NCBI RefSeq assembly: GCF_963678635.1 | Contig: NC_087068.1 | Coordinates: forward strand, 8,498,027-8,562,026 | Direction of reading: 5' to 3' | DNA from: Symsagittifera roscoffensis | Lineage: Eukaryota > Xenacoelomorpha > Acoela > Convolutidae | Length of the DNA: 64,000 nucleotides | Shown: positions 1 through 9,501 of the stretch, in pieces | Layout of the letters: every line of letters begins with the position of its first letter | Numbering within the stretch: the first letter of the stretch is position 1 | Program-made: the position numbers and the translations under genes | The notes under the pieces: model-generated | The model's input: the letters and a program-made list of their open reading frames with translations, nothing else | What the model was told of the DNA's origin: nothing | The model's database searches: none

Positions 1-515
1 GCTGCTTTCAATTCGCTCCAAGGTTTTGATGATGACTTTTATGAGCAAGTGTTACATTTTGTTGATGAAAAATAAAACAATATCTTGTTATTGTTGCCAA
101 GGGAAGCCGTCAGAAACTACCAGAAAAAACTGTCGCAGACTCTGAATGACTGAAAAACGCTTTGAAAACCAGTGGGTTTTGTCGGAGCAGGTATGAATTG
201 GCAATGGCATTCATGACAAACAAACGAAATTAGACAGAACTGGGAGTTGACTGACCACTTTTTTTTGCCAGCCATGTCTATTTTCGTTTGTTTGTCATGA
301 GCGCCATTGCCAATTCATACCTGCTCCGACAAAACCCACTGGTTTTGGAAGCGTTTTTCATTCATTCAGATTCTGCGACAGCTATTTTGGATAGTTTTTG
401 ACGGCTTTCCTTGGCAACAACAACAAGCTCTAGTTTTATTTTTCATCAAAGGAACCTGTATTACTTGCTCATTAAAAGTCATTGACAAAATCTTGGGGCG
501 AATTGAAAGCGGCGT
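1..515. repeat. Long imperfect palindrome (fold-back element)
   Basis: The left arm (about 1-232) is the reverse complement of the right arm (about 283-515) with scattered substitutions and small gaps; the central spacer is about 50 bases. For example, the segment beginning GTCGGAGCAGGTATGAATTG near 191 recurs inverted as CAATTCATACCTGCTCCGAC near 310. The outermost bases GCTGCTTTCAATTCG match inverted CGAATTGAAAGCGGC near 500. The left arm may extend beyond the window. No transposase is visible, so this is either a fold-back or MITE-like element or a local inverted duplication. The 86-residue open frame lying in the right arm is not supported as a gene. Confidence 0.85.
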
Positions 516-2161
516 TATAAGACGAAGCGACTCGATTAGAGTCTGGGCTCACAAAATTACCACCTGATAATCCTCTCTTATAATTTCGAAGTTTTTTATT
601 AAAACTATCACACTGTCTTTTTATCAGTGATAGTGCTCAGCTAAACCGCGAGTTGACAGTGTTTGTTTTGAGCTTGGATCGGGGTTTAATTTTATAAGTT
701 TTCTTTTTATTTGGTTGTAAGCAATAATTTAAAAAATGCAATTAAGTTTTTCAGTGTTAGCGGGTTATCTTTAATTGATCTTTGATTCCTTAAAAAATCG
801 TTTATTACATCGTTACATCGTGTCAACGTATAATCTGTACCCAAACATTTCAGTAATTGTTCAACTTGGACAGTCTTATGTTGTTTAATTACTTTCAAAT
901 TAAAATTTAAACATGGAACATCCCGAAAAGTGTCATCGAGCAATCTTCGTGAAGATAGTGGTAAAGTTATATTAGAGTGGTGAAGTGTACTAGTGGCAGT
1001 AAAAAAACACTGTTGACTAAAATGAACAATAGGGTTGCTTCAATGGCGTTCGTTCCAGGGTTCAACTGGTTGTTAACATCATTGTAAGAAAAAGTTTTTT
1101 ATGACAAATTTTATTTTATGAACCTTTACCTTAAGATTTCTAAGGCCATAGTTAGAATTCGTTCCAGTATTATCCAAGTTAACCAGTTGTGTTGTTCAAG
1201 TTGTCAGTTTTTTTGTAGGGCATTAGGGCTTAATGGTAGAAGAAACAATCGCGGTGGTATGAAACCGAAAACATAGCGAGTTGATCAATTTTTTTTTAAA
1301 AACTTTCCAACCACTAGAGGAAACCGAGGGGGAGATTCACTTAGAAAGATTGCTCGACCCATTTGAGAAGGTTTATGGTCGAAATCGGGGTTTTTACTCT
1401 TCCCTTGAATCAAGCAAAAAAAATTGAAAAATTTGGGAAAAATTGTTATATTTTTGAATTTTTTTCAGATAAATTTTCTGAAAAAAAAAATTTGGAAAAT
1501 TTTCGTGCCAAATAAATGTTTGCATTGGAGGCCATTTTGGTGTACAAGGATACCAGAGATATACTGGTTTGCTATGTGTCTAATACCGTTTCACTGGTTC
1601 GCACTTAACTTTATCGTATGTAAATTTACAGCGTCCGATTTTGGGAAGATCCTTCACCTTAGACGAATGACCTTTGAAAATCTCATACAAGTTTACTGTC
1701 AATTATTGAAGGAGCGTTAACTTGCACATTAGCACTTGTAGATCTATTCCAATCGTAAGCAACCTGTGTGACCAAAGCAGGCGAGGGCTTTTGATCATAA
1801 AGCTCTTTGCCTGTTTTCGTTGGAAGCAGCTAAGCTGGTTGAAAATTTGAATTCGGATTCCAGGTGTTTTTTTTCTCTCACCGAGGTTGGGATGGAGGCC
1901 AAAAAACCTACAAACAAAATCGTTAGACTAATACCTCAACATTTTTGGCCCGAACTAATTGTTTTACATGTGAACTGATTGTGGGAAACAATAGCCCAGA
2001 TTTTCCAAGTATATAAATAATTAAACAAAAAAATTATCAGATAAAATAGATTATCATATAAATGAAACCTAAAAACCTAGTTTAAAACTACAATCGCGTT
2101 ATATTTAACTCGAAAACTACAAGGCTCAACTCTAATCAGGCAAAAGTTTTTGTGTCTGCAG
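516..2161. other. Noncoding, probably intron or upstream flank
   Basis: AT-rich sequence with poly-A and poly-T runs. I see no exon here whose phase fits the exon at 2162, and no recognisable repeat. The short open frames at 707-943 (minus) and 1424-1720 (plus) have low-complexity AT-driven composition and no flanking splice logic. The exon at 2162 needs one donated base from an upstream exon, so the stretch immediately before it is an intron. Confidence 0.5.
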
Positions 2162-2321
2162 ATCCTACAAGAAGCCCCACCTGCTTGGCCTGATGCAACA
2201 GGAGGACGATGGAATCACCCCTGCAGCTAACGACGAGATTACAATGGGGGGAGGGGACAGCGCCAGTACCATGAGTGGAGAATGGAGACCACCAGCAAGG
2301 ACCCCGTCTCCTTTAAGAAGG
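2162..2321 (+). CDS. Exon 1 of visible part
   Basis: The exon follows a pyrimidine tract ending TGTCTGCAG and stops at AGG|GTAACG. The first base completes a codon from an upstream exon. The product begins SYKKPHLLGLMQQEDDG and continues acidic, then Gly/Ser-rich, ending in a basic proline-rich stretch RTPSPLRR. The methionine at 2193 lies inside the exon, and open frame extends upstream of it to the acceptor, so it need not be the start. It could be a start codon only if the upstream splice site is wrong. No family recognised. Confidence 0.65.
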
Positions 2322-2625
2322 GTAACGATAAGGATCAGTTATATACTATTTCGCTTTTTTGTAGACCATATGAAAAATTAAAATTAAAAGTAGTTTTAAA
2401 GGCTAATGCTTCATATACGGTATATGCCTAATAGAGTTTGTTCTTTAGAGCTTTTTAAACTACTTTTAATCTTAATTTTTCATCCAACTGAACATTTAGG
2501 ACTTTTTTCTTGCTCAATAGAAAGAATGCAAAGAAACAAATTTTGAAAAAAAAACTGCAAGTTGAGAAGTTTTGAGAAAATATGAATTTTTTAGCAGTTA
2601 TAGTTTAGGCTTAAATGTGTTTCAG

Positions 2626-2661
2626 AAGCAAAAGAAGTTCGAGCCTCTAAAGCCATTGCCT
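2626..2661 (+). CDS. 36-nt microexon 2
   Basis: Twelve codons (KQKKFEPLKPLP) lie between TTTCAG and GTAAGT, phase 0 to 0. The Lys/Pro-rich content resembles the KPKPL end of exon 4, the PPMKPV microexon (exon 5) and the PLIPKPK segments of the later C exons, which supports it as real coding. Confidence 0.6.
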
Positions 2662-3128
2662 GTAAGTATCTCCATTTCCAATTATGACAAACTGGTGCTT
2701 TCCAATATTCACAATAACAAGGACAGCAGGTTATTTTGCATGTAGCTCAAAATGTTCCAACCACAATGATTCAGGGAAAAAAATTCAACAAAAAAGGAAC
2801 AATTCACGAAAAAATATCAAATTTTTGTCAAATATTTTTTTTCATATAGCTAAATTGACTTGAAAACTGTATTTTATAAATTAAATTTGAAAATGTAGAG
2901 TGAGGTCATCCTGTTTTTAATTTTTGTCTAATTTAGTCTGAATAATGAAAATAATCAGACCATTTTTTCTTGACCTTGACAGATATTTTTCAAGCTTTTT
3001 TTAAATCCAAATCACGATCAAAAAGATTATGAAATGATGCATCTCTTAACTTGTACGAGATTTCCTTGAGGTATTCAAAAAAACTTTAAAAAACGCTTCA
3101 AATTGAAAGTTGCTTCCGACTCTTCGAG

Positions 3129-3302
3129 AGTGGCTGGAACAACAACCAAAACCAATTTGGTAATTTATTCCAGCAAGGAGAGTGGGGCGTTCTTCAGCAA
3201 CCGGTGCGTGGATTTGTGAACCACCAGCAGAGAAAACGGGAAGATCTGGATTACCTCATCCAGTTGTTCCAGGAGTCCAAAATCAGCGGCCGAACCCCCC
3301 AG
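3129..3302 (+). CDS. Exon 3, paralogue of the exon at 8411
   Basis: Fifty-eight codons, phase 0 to 0, beginning SGWNNNQNQFGN and containing GVLQQPVRGF followed by a charged helix-like segment. It aligns with the exon at 8411 over GVL-x-QPV-x-GF and the following charged region, indicating duplication. The acceptor is CTTCGAG after a pyrimidine-rich tract. The donor reads CAG|GCAAGC, a GC-AG intron; no GT donor keeps the frame nearby. The upstream boundary is chosen because only this AG gives phase 0. Confidence 0.65.
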
Positions 3303-3540
3303 GCAAGCATATCTACCAGCTTCAGTCTATTATGACAAATCATTTTTTTTCTGTAGTGAAGTAAAACTTATACGTGATAATATTGCAAAGTTTCAAAACA
3401 TTTCATTAGGTGGCATATTTCAAAGGACATCACAGCGTCCAGATTTAGTGCAACGCAAACTTGTTTACAATAGTAAACAAAAAATAAACTAATCAGTTTC
3501 AATACAAGAAACAGTTAACTTCAGAAAATGAGACTAGCCA

Positions 3541-4488
3541 AGCTATTTATCATCTAGTCAAACTATTTATCATCTAGTCAAGCTATTTATCATCTAGTCA
3601 AGCTATTTATCATCTAGTCAAGCTATTTATCATCTAGTCAAACTATTTATCATCTAGTCAAGCTATTTTTCATCTAGTCAAACTATTTATCATCTAGTCA
3701 AGCTATTTATCATCTAGTCAAACTATTTATCATCTAGTCAAGCTTTTTATCATCTAGTCAAACTATTTATCATTAAGTCAAGCTATTTATCATCTAGTCA
3801 AACTATTTATCATCTAGTCAAGCTATTTATCATCTAGTCAAACTATTTATCATCTAGTCAAGCTATTTATCATCTAGTCAAACTATTTATCATCTAGTCA
3901 AGCTATTTATCATCTAGTCAAACTATTTATCATCTAGTCAAACTATTTATCATCTAGTCAAGCTATTTATCATCTAGTCAAGCTATTTATTATCTAGTCA
4001 AGCTATTTATCATCTAGTCAAACTATTTATCATCTAGTCAAGCTATTTATCATCTAGTCAAACTATTTATCATCTAGTCAAGCTATTTATCATCTAGTCA
4101 AACTATTTATCATCTAGTCAAGCTATTTATCATCTAGTCAAGCTATTTATCATCTAGTCAAACTATTTATCATCTAGTCAAGCTATTTATCATCTAGTCA
4201 AACTATTTATCATCTAGTCAAGCTATTTATCATCTAGTCAAACTATTTATCATCTAGTCAAGCTATTTATCATCTAGTCAAACTATTTATCATCTAGTCA
4301 AGCTATTTATCATCTAGTCAAACTATTTATCATCTAGTCAAGCTATTTATCATCTAGTCAAGCTATTTATCATCTAGTCAAACTATTTATCATCTAGTCA
4401 AGCTATTTATCATCTAGTCAAACTATTTATCATCTAGTCAAGCTATTTATCATCTAGTCAAACTATTTATCATCTAGTCAAACTATTT
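3541..4488. repeat. 20-bp satellite, about 47 copies
   Basis: Near-perfect head-to-tail copies of AGCTATTTATCATCTAGTCA run without spacers for 948 bp. The second base alternates G/A in many neighbouring units, so part of the array is organised as 40-bp dimers. Occasional variants occur (CTTTTTAT, ATTAAGTCA, TATTATC). It lies inside an intron of the plus-strand gene. Confidence 0.98.
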
Positions 4489-4915
4489 CGCCCCCCCCCA
4501 AAAAAGTGACAATGTTTTACAGGCAAAAATGATCTTTTTAAGCACTTTTTGAAAAAATTTGGCCGAAATTAAGCGTTTTTTTGACGCCCTCCCGTCAAAA
4601 ATTAGTATATATTCGCAATAGAAACAATAGAATGAAAAGCAGATTGATTAAAAAAACGATTGGAAGAGCATTCGATGGTTAAAAAAATAGAAATTCATTA
4701 AAACAGTCTGACTGTTTTGGTCACTTTTTGGTCTAATTTGGCCGAAATTAAGCGTTTTTTTGACGCCCTCCCGTCAAAAATTAGTATATATTCGCAATAG
4801 AAATAATAGAATGAAAAGCAGATTGATTAAAAGAACGATTGGAAGAGCATTCGATGGTTAAAAAAATAGAAATTCATTAAAACAGTCTGACCAAAAAGTC
4901 ACTTTTTGGTCACTT
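4489..4915. repeat. Two tandem copies of a 179-bp repeat
   Basis: The segments starting at about 4557 and 4736 are nearly identical over about 165 bp (GGCCGAAATTAAGCG... through ...AACAGTCTGAC), offset 179 bp. The part around GTTTTTTTGACG...TTAGTATATAT resembles internal sequence of the CAGGGGCGGATC element at 23573-24010, so these are probably relics of the same element family. The C-run at 4490 is consistent with an element end. Confidence 0.7.
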
Positions 4916-5510
4916 TTTGGTTCATTAAACCAACCAAAAATGCAGAGAAATTATAAACGAGCCAAAAAATGAAATCACGTGAAAGAATTTTGCATAACTT
5001 CCTAGCTGTTAGATAAATGTTACGAGGCTATTACATAACAAATGCGTATATTTGGCTGATTGAAACCTCTGCTTATACTTCGACTGGTATATAAACCGCC
5101 AAATAACTGCCTAAAATTAATTCTGCTGAGCAATCTACTGCTTCAGTGGTGTCAGGACAGCTACCAAAAAATACGCACGGTGAAACTTCAAAAACGTTTT
5201 TTGGAGCGTTTTGCGAATTTTGTGGTATTATTTGCAAAAATAATAAACTTTGGATACTCACTCAAGAAATCAAGTTTTCTTTTTTACTTGGTAAGCTATT
5301 TCTATCCCCAAATCAGACTTGTTACTTAACACTATAAACAATGACTTCATGCAGGCAGACACCACTTGCGTGGTCCAGTGGCTCCATTTGTCTTCAAAAC
5401 ACTCAGTTTGTGTCGTTAACGTGAAAAGTTCGATGGCTCTGCTTCATATTATTGGCATCATGCCGACACCGGAATTTTTACGCAGATATGGGCACTCCAA
5501 GCATAACCGC

Positions 5511-5746
5511 TGAAGCTCAAAAGACAGCAGATCGACCCAAGGACCAAAATTCGGAAGATCTCTTGACTGGCCCTTCGGTCCAATTGTCGAGGTAGTCACT
5601 AAAACAAGACTCAAAGGTCCCGTTAATGATCTAATTGATACCGCCTCTAGTTTCGTCGTAAACTCATATCAACAGAACCCTTCATCAACAAAACCCGTCA
5701 TTTTTGAACTCAACACTGCTCTTTTGTTAAGCTTTTACGTACTGTA
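5511..5746 (+). pseudogene. Unassigned coding-like fragment
   Basis: An open frame of about 77 codons without an ATG runs from just after a stop at 5509-5511 to a TAG at 5744-5746. It contains GPKFGRSLDWPFGPIVEVV and has less biased composition than its surroundings. The preceding bases 5430-5510 carry another frame (SASYYWHHADTGIF) ending in a stop. This looks like a decayed transposon or an exon of unknown origin, but I cannot assign a family. It does not fit the phases of the surrounding gene, so I left it out of the model. Confidence 0.3.
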
Positions 5747-7060
5747 GCTTTCATTCTTAAATTTTATCCGGATATCCGCCCTCACTGTTATTTCAATCGT
5801 TGGACCGTCCAACCATCTGAACTCAAAAACGCGAAAAAAATCTCACGTAGAATTTCAATAGGTTAATATCTCACAAAAATTTAAAAAGTATTTAGGTCTC
5901 AATGCAACACTATCGCTTTTGTCGGTTTCGGTTGTTTTCTCTGGTTAACAAACTGCTTAAACCAAATTTCTTGAAACGATCTCAAATCAATGCAAACCAT
6001 CCTACTTGATGGTTGCCACGCCTTAGTGAAAGTTTTATGGATTATTCAAGTTTCGTTATCCAATTGGTTTCTGCAGCCATGTAACTTCGAACTTGCCTGT
6101 GCCTGTGTGCTGTACCGTAAACTAAAGATGAAAACAGTTAGATCTTTTGTTTCGAACTGCCAGTCGAACGCTTATGTAACGCCAGGCTCCGCTTGATAAC
6201 TGTGGCATTGACTTTATGGACGCTTTTAAATAACGGTTTGGTAGTGTTTCCAGAAATATTGGCTAGTTTTTGGCCAAATAAGCCATCCACATGAGGGTCG
6301 CTTGGTCTATGGACTCTAGTTTCTACAAATTGGCAGTGAAAAGTTTGATCACTAGGCGTGTGGAATGCCATAGGTTATCTGGTCCGACAACAGAACGAAA
6401 TTAGCGTACCCCAACGCAATCTGGACCAGTAGGTTGATTGATTTTTCACCATCTCAGAACAGGCGCATTCACCCCTAGCACGAGTCATAAGCATTAATTA
6501 TGGCAGAGACGCAATCGCCCGCTCCGCTTTGTTGAAAACCGTAACAGTATAAGTAGATCATTCTCTAGTAAAACTCGCTCCCCTACACGCTCCTTTGGGA
6601 CCCAAAGGTGCTGCTAATTGGAAAACAATTTTAAAAACACTAGTGTAAGTGATGAAATAACAGAAAAAGTAAGCCGATCACAAGATCGATTGGCCGAGCA
6701 GTCTACGGTATAATTAGAACTTCAGTAGGCGAGTCTGGCGTCGCATCTAGCATAGAATTAGTTTGAAATATAGAGTTTTTTTTTCTTAGATGATTTATTT
6801 TGCGTAATACTTACGTAATAGTTACATTCTTCTGCGTAACAGTTAGCTAATTATGTAATGACTACGGAAAATAGTAAAACCTAAATAATTATCTCAAAGT
6901 GACAATATCTGACCTCGTATATTGTTTTTGGCTGCCAAATTTCGTGTTGCTGTCAATCATTTGCTACTTCAATTGATGGCTTAATGGTTTGAGTGTGCGA
7001 TTCGAAAAGCCGAGTTTTTTACGTAAATTACCGAAAATTACGTCAAATTTGTTTGTTCAA
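5747..7060. other. Intronic, nothing recognised
   Basis: Moderately AT-rich sequence between the coding-like fragment and the diverged repeat at 7075. I see no repeat, RNA gene or splice-compatible exon. Short open frames at 5990 (plus) and 6138 (minus) lack any support. Confidence 0.5.
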
Positions 7061-7074
7061 AAACAGTTTGTATC

Positions 7075-7253
7075 CGCTTATTCGCAGTTTTTCAATAAGT
7101 CTTTTTGTCTATTGGCGTCTTTAGCAAAATGTCAGTCAGCCAAAATTGGAGGTCTTAAATAGTACGAAAGAGGGGGTACTTTGGGTTGTGAAGGGGTTGA
7201 ATTCTTAAGAAGGGGTGTCGTCCGCCCCCACCTCTCTCCCTAAATCCGCTAGT
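7075..7253 (+). mobile_element. Diverged 3' part of a CAGGGGCGGATC-type element
   Basis: The segment from about 7110 (TATTGGCGTCTTTAGCAAAA) to CCCTAAATCCGCT at 7253 parallels 23840-24008 of the complete copy. Shared elements are the TATTGGCG, TTTAG and GTCxGCCAAAA sequences, the G-rich GGACCCTTTGGG-like patch, GTCCGxCCCCC and the terminal CCTAAATCCGC. It ends 23 bases before an exon, so the element lies close to a splice acceptor. Confidence 0.55.
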
Positions 7254-7276
7254 GGTTTATCATATTATACTTTTAG

Positions 7277-7462
7277 ACACGTGGTAAAGCAGAATCACCA
7301 GTTAGGGGGGACTACAGGGACCATCATGAGCAACTGCGAGCGAAGTACGACAAGCCTAGTAAGAAGAAGATGGTTATGCCCAAAGAGAAAAAACAAAAGG
7401 AGGAGACAGGAGACTTCACTCAGAAGTTAATTGACTGGCAGTCAATCAAGCCAAAACCATTG
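7277..7462 (+). CDS. Exon 4
   Basis: Sixty-two codons, phase 0 to 0, between TTTTAG and TTG|GTTAGT. The product begins TRGKAESPVRGDYRDHHEQL, continues with a Lys-rich charged region and ends with WQSIKPKPL. Predicted helical and strongly basic. The TR-G start parallels the VLTR|E junction that precedes the later A exons, hinting that this is a very diverged A-type exon; that is inference. Confidence 0.75.
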
Positions 7463-7491
7463 GTTAGTCAGTAGGTTTTGAATGTTTTTGA

Positions 7492-7745
7492 GGGAGCGGA
7501 GGTAAAGTGCTTACATCGACTCTCAATCGAAAGGTCGGATGTTCAAGGCCCGCCCTGAGCCGTGCTCATTGCTTGAGGACAAGAAAATATTACCAACCCA
7601 GAAAATTTAGGGAAAAAATTGCATGTTATTTTTAATTAGGGGCATAACATCGGTTCTCCCGTAAGAGCAGAACATGATCAGCACATATAAGAGCAGCGCA
7701 TATATAACGGTCCTTTCTATCACAGATAAATCTTTTTAAACACTG
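7492..7745 (+). mobile_element. tRNA-derived SINE, copy 1
   Basis: The head carries polymerase III promoter-like boxes: GGTAAAGTGCTTACAT (A-like) and GGTCGGATGTTCAAGGCC (B-like). It is followed by a body shared with the copy at 23235 (CCGTGCTCATTGCTTGAGG, ACCAACCCAGAAAA, TTGCATGT, GGGGCATAACATCGGTT) and by a tail ending CAGATAAATCTTTTTAAA. It is diverged from the other copies and lies just after the donor of exon 4. Confidence 0.75.
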
Positions 7746-8092
7746 GCGAGGGTAGAACTGTTGTCAATTTTTTGACCACCTAATTTTATATTTCCAGCCT
7801 TAATTGCCATCCTTTTCACAATATTTTACCCAGCAAAAAATGTACTTAAGCTAATGCTTTTTGAAATAGTAACTGAATGCATATTTAGTCTCTTTGCTCC
7901 TTTTAAAACGCTATCTCGATTCGATGTCTTTTAAGTTTGTGCATTAAATGTGCTTGAGTTTCGATGTGCTTCAAATTTGAAAAAAGGTTAAAGAAAGATG
8001 GTCGGACTCTCCGAGAGAGGGAAAATTTTCCTGCCGCAAACTAGATTTTAACAAGAATGCGCAGCTAAGATATTAAAAACGAATTATTTTAG

Positions 8093-8110
8093 CCGCCTAT
8101 GAAACCAGTC
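8093..8110 (+). CDS. 18-nt microexon 5
   Basis: Six codons (PPMKPV) lie between TATTTTAG and GTC|GTAAGT, phase 0 to 0. It sits between exon 4 and exon 6, as the 36-nt microexon sits between exons 1 and 3, so a microexon seems to be a conserved part of the duplicated 5' block. The strong donor supports it, but an exon this short is easy to mistake. Confidence 0.5.
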
Positions 8111-8410
8111 GTAAGTTTAAATGAGCTCAATTTTCTTACATTTTTCTGTTCCAATAATAATTCTAATGAAAAACATGATACGGTCAAAGACCAGATACTA
8201 TTCGAAATTGTTGTACAATATTTTATAATCTTCTAAAAAAATCTGTAAAGTTTTATAAACTTCTGTACAAATTGCATTTACTGACGAGAGAAAATCTTCT
8301 TGCAAAAAATGATTTCATGTGTCAAAATTAGTATGGCTGAATTAAAATTCTATCTTTTTATCTTTTTTCTTATTAATAAATGAATCTTCTGCAATAAATG
8401 TGCTTTCCAG

Positions 8411-8553
8411 CCTGGAGGCGACGGAGTTCTGAGTCAGCCCGTGAGTGGTTTCCTCACCCCCCAAAACCTCCCCCCACAACTCAGACGACAAAAAAAGGAG
8501 GCAGAGTTGGAACAGATGCTCGGCAACTTCAAAAACTCCAAGTTCAGTCGTCG
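8411..8553 (+). CDS. Exon 6, paralogue of the exon at 3129
   Basis: It starts after TTTCCAG and ends CGTCG|GTACGA with two bases left over; the next exon at 14713 supplies the single G needed. The product contains GDGVLSQPVSGFL, a Pro-rich patch and a charged segment KKEAELEQMLGNFK ending KFSRR. It aligns with exon 3 over GVL-x-QPV-x-GF and the charged helix. Confidence 0.8.
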
Positions 8554-9312
8554 GTACGACACAAGTTATATTTTCTATTTCTTATAAGTTAGAGGCACAG
8601 AAGAAAAAAGAATCAGTCGCTTATTAAGGTCTTCTGGTCTACTAATGTCAAATATGATAAACCAAATAAACTTTTTTATATGTCAAAGTTAAGTTCTGTG
8701 ATTTTAATTTTGGTTTTAAGGAAATAACGCGAGCTACGTTTTTTAGTTTTTCTACAGCAACACACAAATTAACTCAATTGAAGTAAAAAAAAACATCTGA
8801 CTTTAATATCAAAGTTTTAATTATAGGACATTCCATATTAACTCTATTGAAGCTTAAAAGTGGGCGAAACGTTTGTTTTCTTAGCCCGAATTGCTTTTAA
8901 CGCAACAAATCTGGGAATATACTTGTTCACGAAGTGAAAGGAAGGAACCATGGCAAATGGTGTGATTTTTTCTTCCAAGTTTTGACTACCTCAAGAAAAG
9001 TTGGATTAAATTAACATCCTCCCTCCCCCCAGATAGACCACGTTAAGATCTTCCACACCAGCAATTAATTTGCATTAGCTTTGCTTAGCGCTGCATGTAA
9101 AATGCTCGATTCTGATTGGCTGAAAATTTCTAAAGTAGAACCAAGTTAACATCTTCCTCCCCCCAAACGGCTTTGGGGGGATGTCAACTTGGTCCGAAAA
9201 GTTTGTAAGGTGCCATTTTTGGTATCACGCTAAAACTACGAATCTTCTCCAAGTAATGTTTACTCAAGAGCAGCAAAATTGTTTTGACTGACTTAATCAT
9301 TGAAGTTCTTGC
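8554..9312. other. Intron with a G/C-run hairpin
   Basis: AT-rich intron sequence. The one structured element is at 9141-9192, where CCAAGTTAACAT...CCCCCC and GGGGGGATGTCAACTTGG form an inverted repeat. A related direct copy (AATTAACATCCTCCCTCC) lies near 9010, so the stretch 8995-9200 may be a small inverted-repeat element. The sequence just before 9313 is the flank of the copia insertion. Confidence 0.55.
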
Positions 9313-9491
9313 TGTTGAGGACAGACGAGCTCAATGCCAGACTAGCAAATACCAGCAGACCAGTTGACCTTGTCTGAGTGCATTGAGTTTTATACCAGTT
9401 GACCTTTAATTAGGTTTCTATTGCTCAAGTCTGACCTTGAGTTTGGTCTGGTATTTCACTAGTCTGGCATTGAGCTCGTCTGTCCTCAACA
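9313..9491 (-). repeat. 3' LTR of Ty1/copia element (minus orientation)
   Basis: A 179-bp segment with TGTTGAGGACAG...CTGTCCTCAACA ends lies immediately next to the polypurine tract and pol stop. In the element's own direction it starts TGTTG and ends CAACA, as expected for copia-type LTRs. The first and last 48 or so bases are imperfect inverted repeats of each other, far longer than the usual few-base TG...CA palindrome. Confidence 0.85.
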
Positions 9492-9501
9492 CCCCCACTC
9501 A
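9492..9501 (-). promoter_or_regulatory. Polypurine tract of copia element
   Basis: On the minus strand the sequence reads TGAGTGGGGG directly before the TGTTGAGG of the 3' LTR. The pol stop codon TGA overlaps it. The position and purine run match a plus-strand priming site. Confidence 0.8.

Noticed and set aside
3541-4488. CRISPR-like regular repeats
   Set aside because: Units are directly adjacent with no variable spacers, and the context is a metazoan intron; it is a satellite.
5073-5337. Overlapping frames on both strands near 5.1-5.3 kb
   Set aside because: Mutually overlapping, no homology or splice support.
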